Assembly: GCF_028389875.1 (NCBI RefSeq)
Contig: NC_084663.1
Coordinates: 98,011,190-98,075,189, forward strand
Length of the DNA stretch: 64,000 nucleotides
Origin: Rhea pennata
Taxonomy: Eukaryota; Chordata; Aves; Rheiformes; Rheidae
Direction of reading: 5' to 3'
Part shown: piece by piece, positions 62,001-64,000 of the stretch
Numbering within the stretch: position 1 is the stretch's first letter
Layout of the letters: each line of letters starts with the position of its first letter
The notes under the pieces: model-generated
Databases searched by the model: none
What the model was told of the DNA's origin: nothing
What the model saw: the letters and a program-made list of their open reading frames with translations, nothing else
Translations under genes and position numbers: made by a program

Positions 62001-64000
62001 AATTTACTCTGAAAATAATTCATGATGAAACCTCAAAGCCCTTGAAGAGTTTTGAAACAGGGGATATGGCTCACCATTTAAGGAAAGCAAGAACTACTCA
62101 AAGGAATTTCCCACTAAGATGCCAACTTGGAGCAAAGTTTGTCCAATATTTCTCTAATGTTAATCCAAAACTAAGCAGCGATTTGTAATTGTTAGCTCAC
62201 TGAGACCTGCACACATGTAGCATGCCAATGAGATATGAGTACAAAGGAGGTACCCACCACTTTGCCCACAATGGTCAGTACTAGTGCAAGAGTTCCAAAT
62301 GGCATTGAGTACTACCGTACTTGCCTCTGGAAAAAAGCAGATTATACAAATTGTCTTTAGTGGATGAAGCATGGAAGAAGACTTGGAATATCTGGCTCTG
62401 GTGTTTTATTGATGCTAATTTAAGACCATTTTTAGAAGTGAGAGACTTAGTTTATGTAGATTCCCCTCAAAAACAACCTCACTCTTACAAAATAAATTAG
62501 TTCTGTGAATTGCAAACTGAACAGGATTTTCCACTCCTTCATCCTCCACAAGAAAGGAAAAACAATTTGGACTAGTCCAGGTCTTTAGTCCCTGCTTGCT
62601 CCCAGGTTGCTCTCCAGGCAGACAGGCTCTACGGGGAAAGCAATATTACCTATACCATAATTATTATTTAATAATTATTAATTGACAGTGCCGCTTTCAT
62701 AATCCTAACAAGCAGACATTTTAGGCTTCTAATCAAGGCTATTTTTAAACCAGTAGTTACAGATACTAGCGCTAGTAAGTACACTAGCTGAAGATTTAGC
62801 TTAAAGATTCTTTAAACTAAAATGAAAACCTAGAACTAATTGTGAAACAGTAGTGGAAGATCTCCAAAAGAAGAACAAACATGGACCTTTTACGTGATCT
62901 ATGTGCTCTGTATTTCTACAGACTACATCACCATAAAGCAGTCTCCCAGCACAGCCATATCTTAAATATTGCTTGTCTGCACTGCTTGCTTGTACGTTTG
63001 GTTTCAAGTCTCTCTTTGAAGCTGAATTTGAAGTGTATTGGCACATGCAGCTCTTAAGCAACATCCAGAAGAGATTAACCTTGTCATCTGAGCAGGCACC
63101 AGCTGTAACTAAAGCCAACATCTCTAAAGATGATGGGAAATACAAGCTGGATGGCAACAACCTTCTGGGTGGCATATTCCTCCTGGAAATGAAGAACCTC
63201 CAGCCAAGGGATAAGGGACTCTGCACATGCCAGACAGCATGCCTGATATCACCTCCATACCTAGAAGCAAGCAGCAATGGAATGTATGTATACAGTAGGA
63301 TTCTGCATTTAAAGGCTCTTCTCCCCACTAAATAGCTAAATACATGGATTGCTTACACAAGAGAACAAACACAGTTGTTTAGCAGCCAGTGAATACAAGC
63401 TAAATTCTCCACAATCTTAAATCTTCAAACCTGCAACAGTAGCCATGGATACTAAAATTCCATGTTTATCCGTAAGCTGACACCCAGTGCAGCCATGAAT
63501 GATTCCCAGGTTTCCCCACATTCTCATTTGTTGCGCCTGTTTTGGTGCAATAGTGTCCTCTAGTCATAGATTTATAGTAGGTAACAACCTACTATAGAAA
63601 CCTACCTGCTAGAAATCTTGGCATAGGCACTTACTTATCAAAGTAGCAATGTTTTACATCCTGGAAACCAAATCCTGTATTCCTAGCAACACTTAAATCA
63701 TGCAGTCAGCAACACTGCATACATACAGAATTGGTTTAGAGCTTGCAAACACGTGCTGAGCCCTGCTAATGCGTGCTTTTTATTACTATGAAACTTTTAC
63801 AAGATGCTCTCAAACCGGGAAGATTTCTAAAGAAAAGATGTGTACATTTGCTATTCAGAGACATTGATTTTTATACCATTCCTAAAACACGTGCTTTTTC
63901 ATCTCCTTCCTGATCTATGGGCCCAGTTTGGCACAACAAAACATTTTCACCCAAGCTACTTTCTATTTAGGAACAGATGACACATCACAAGCTTTTTGTA

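Larger units (their letters stand above)
43347..64000. other. Intergenic or intronic DNA, no supported gene
   Basis: AT-rich DNA with simple repeats and scattered chance ORFs, the longest being 148 codons at 49223-49669 and 175 codons at 62801-63328. I checked donor-like and acceptor-like sites on both strands and found no exon pair or recognisable protein. A small CpG-richer patch lies at 49735-49880. Exons shorter than about 60 nt could be missed. Confidence 0.45.

Noticed and set aside
62801..63335. Overlapping 175-codon (-) and 120-codon (+) ORFs
   Set aside because: They overlap in opposite frames and neither has recognised domains; guanylate-cyclase-activator EF-hand motifs (a nearby gene in mammals) were looked for and not found.
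33467..64000. TRAT1, GUCA1C and DZIP3 exons expected from mammalian gene order
   Set aside because: I searched by eye for their characteristic peptides and for exon-like acceptor/donor pairs and saw none. Short exons could still be missed.

Overview
The window is vertebrate nuclear DNA and almost certainly from a bird. Three blocks are CR1 LINEs with avian-type 3' ends (ATTCTATG octamer tail), introns are compact, and one short element joins a tRNA-Ile-like head to a CR1 3' tail. That last structure matches SINEs described from passerine birds, so a songbird or relative is my best guess. This lineage call is an inference from repeats, not a proof.

Two protein-coding genes can be read exon by exon, both on the minus strand. 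(1) The 5' part of CIP2A (cancerous inhibitor of PP2A, KIAA1524) occupies about 3.9-16.8 kb. Thirteen exons join in frame and encode residues 1-549, essentially the whole armadillo-repeat half; the coiled-coil half lies beyond the left edge. Intron 10 has the signals of an AT-AC, U12-type (minor spliceosome) intron. The start codon lies in a CpG island (about 16.38-17.11 kb) carrying E2F, YY1, Sp1 and CRE-like motifs. (2) A complete four-exon, 134-residue SAP-family SH2 adaptor, closest to SH2D1B/EAT-2, occupies 19.08-28.42 kb. It has the FLVR-type arginine, a lysine where SAP has its Fyn-binding arginine, and a tail with two tyrosines ending YVDVLP.

Layout: 1-2.04 kb, decayed CR1 (minus) with remnants of the ORF1 esterase and ORF2 endonuclease, inside a CIP2A intron; 2.04-3.88 kb, intron with an unexplained plus-strand ORF at 3416-3685; 3.89-16.72 kb, CIP2A exons 13 to 1, with a CR1 3' fragment (plus), a large microsatellite and the tRNA/CR1 SINE in introns; 16.4-17.1 kb, CpG-island promoter; 17.1-19.0 kb, intergenic with the likely 3'UTR of the SH2 gene; 19.08-28.42 kb, SH2 adaptor gene, with a 118-bp near-identical direct duplication in intron 3; 28.4-31.0 kb, upstream intergenic; 31.02-33.47 kb, a 5'-truncated CR1 (minus) with broken ORF2; 33.5-64 kb, AT-rich DNA with many simple repeats and no exon I can support.

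CIP2A (PP2A inhibition, MYC stabilisation, mitotic DNA-damage tethering) and the SH2 adaptor (SLAM-receptor signalling in lymphocytes) are not functionally linked as far as I know. Their adjacency is notable because human SH2D1B and CIP2A are on different chromosomes, and because DZIP3, the usual divergent neighbour of CIP2A in mammals, is not recognisable here. I found no novel defence, CRISPR or other new system.
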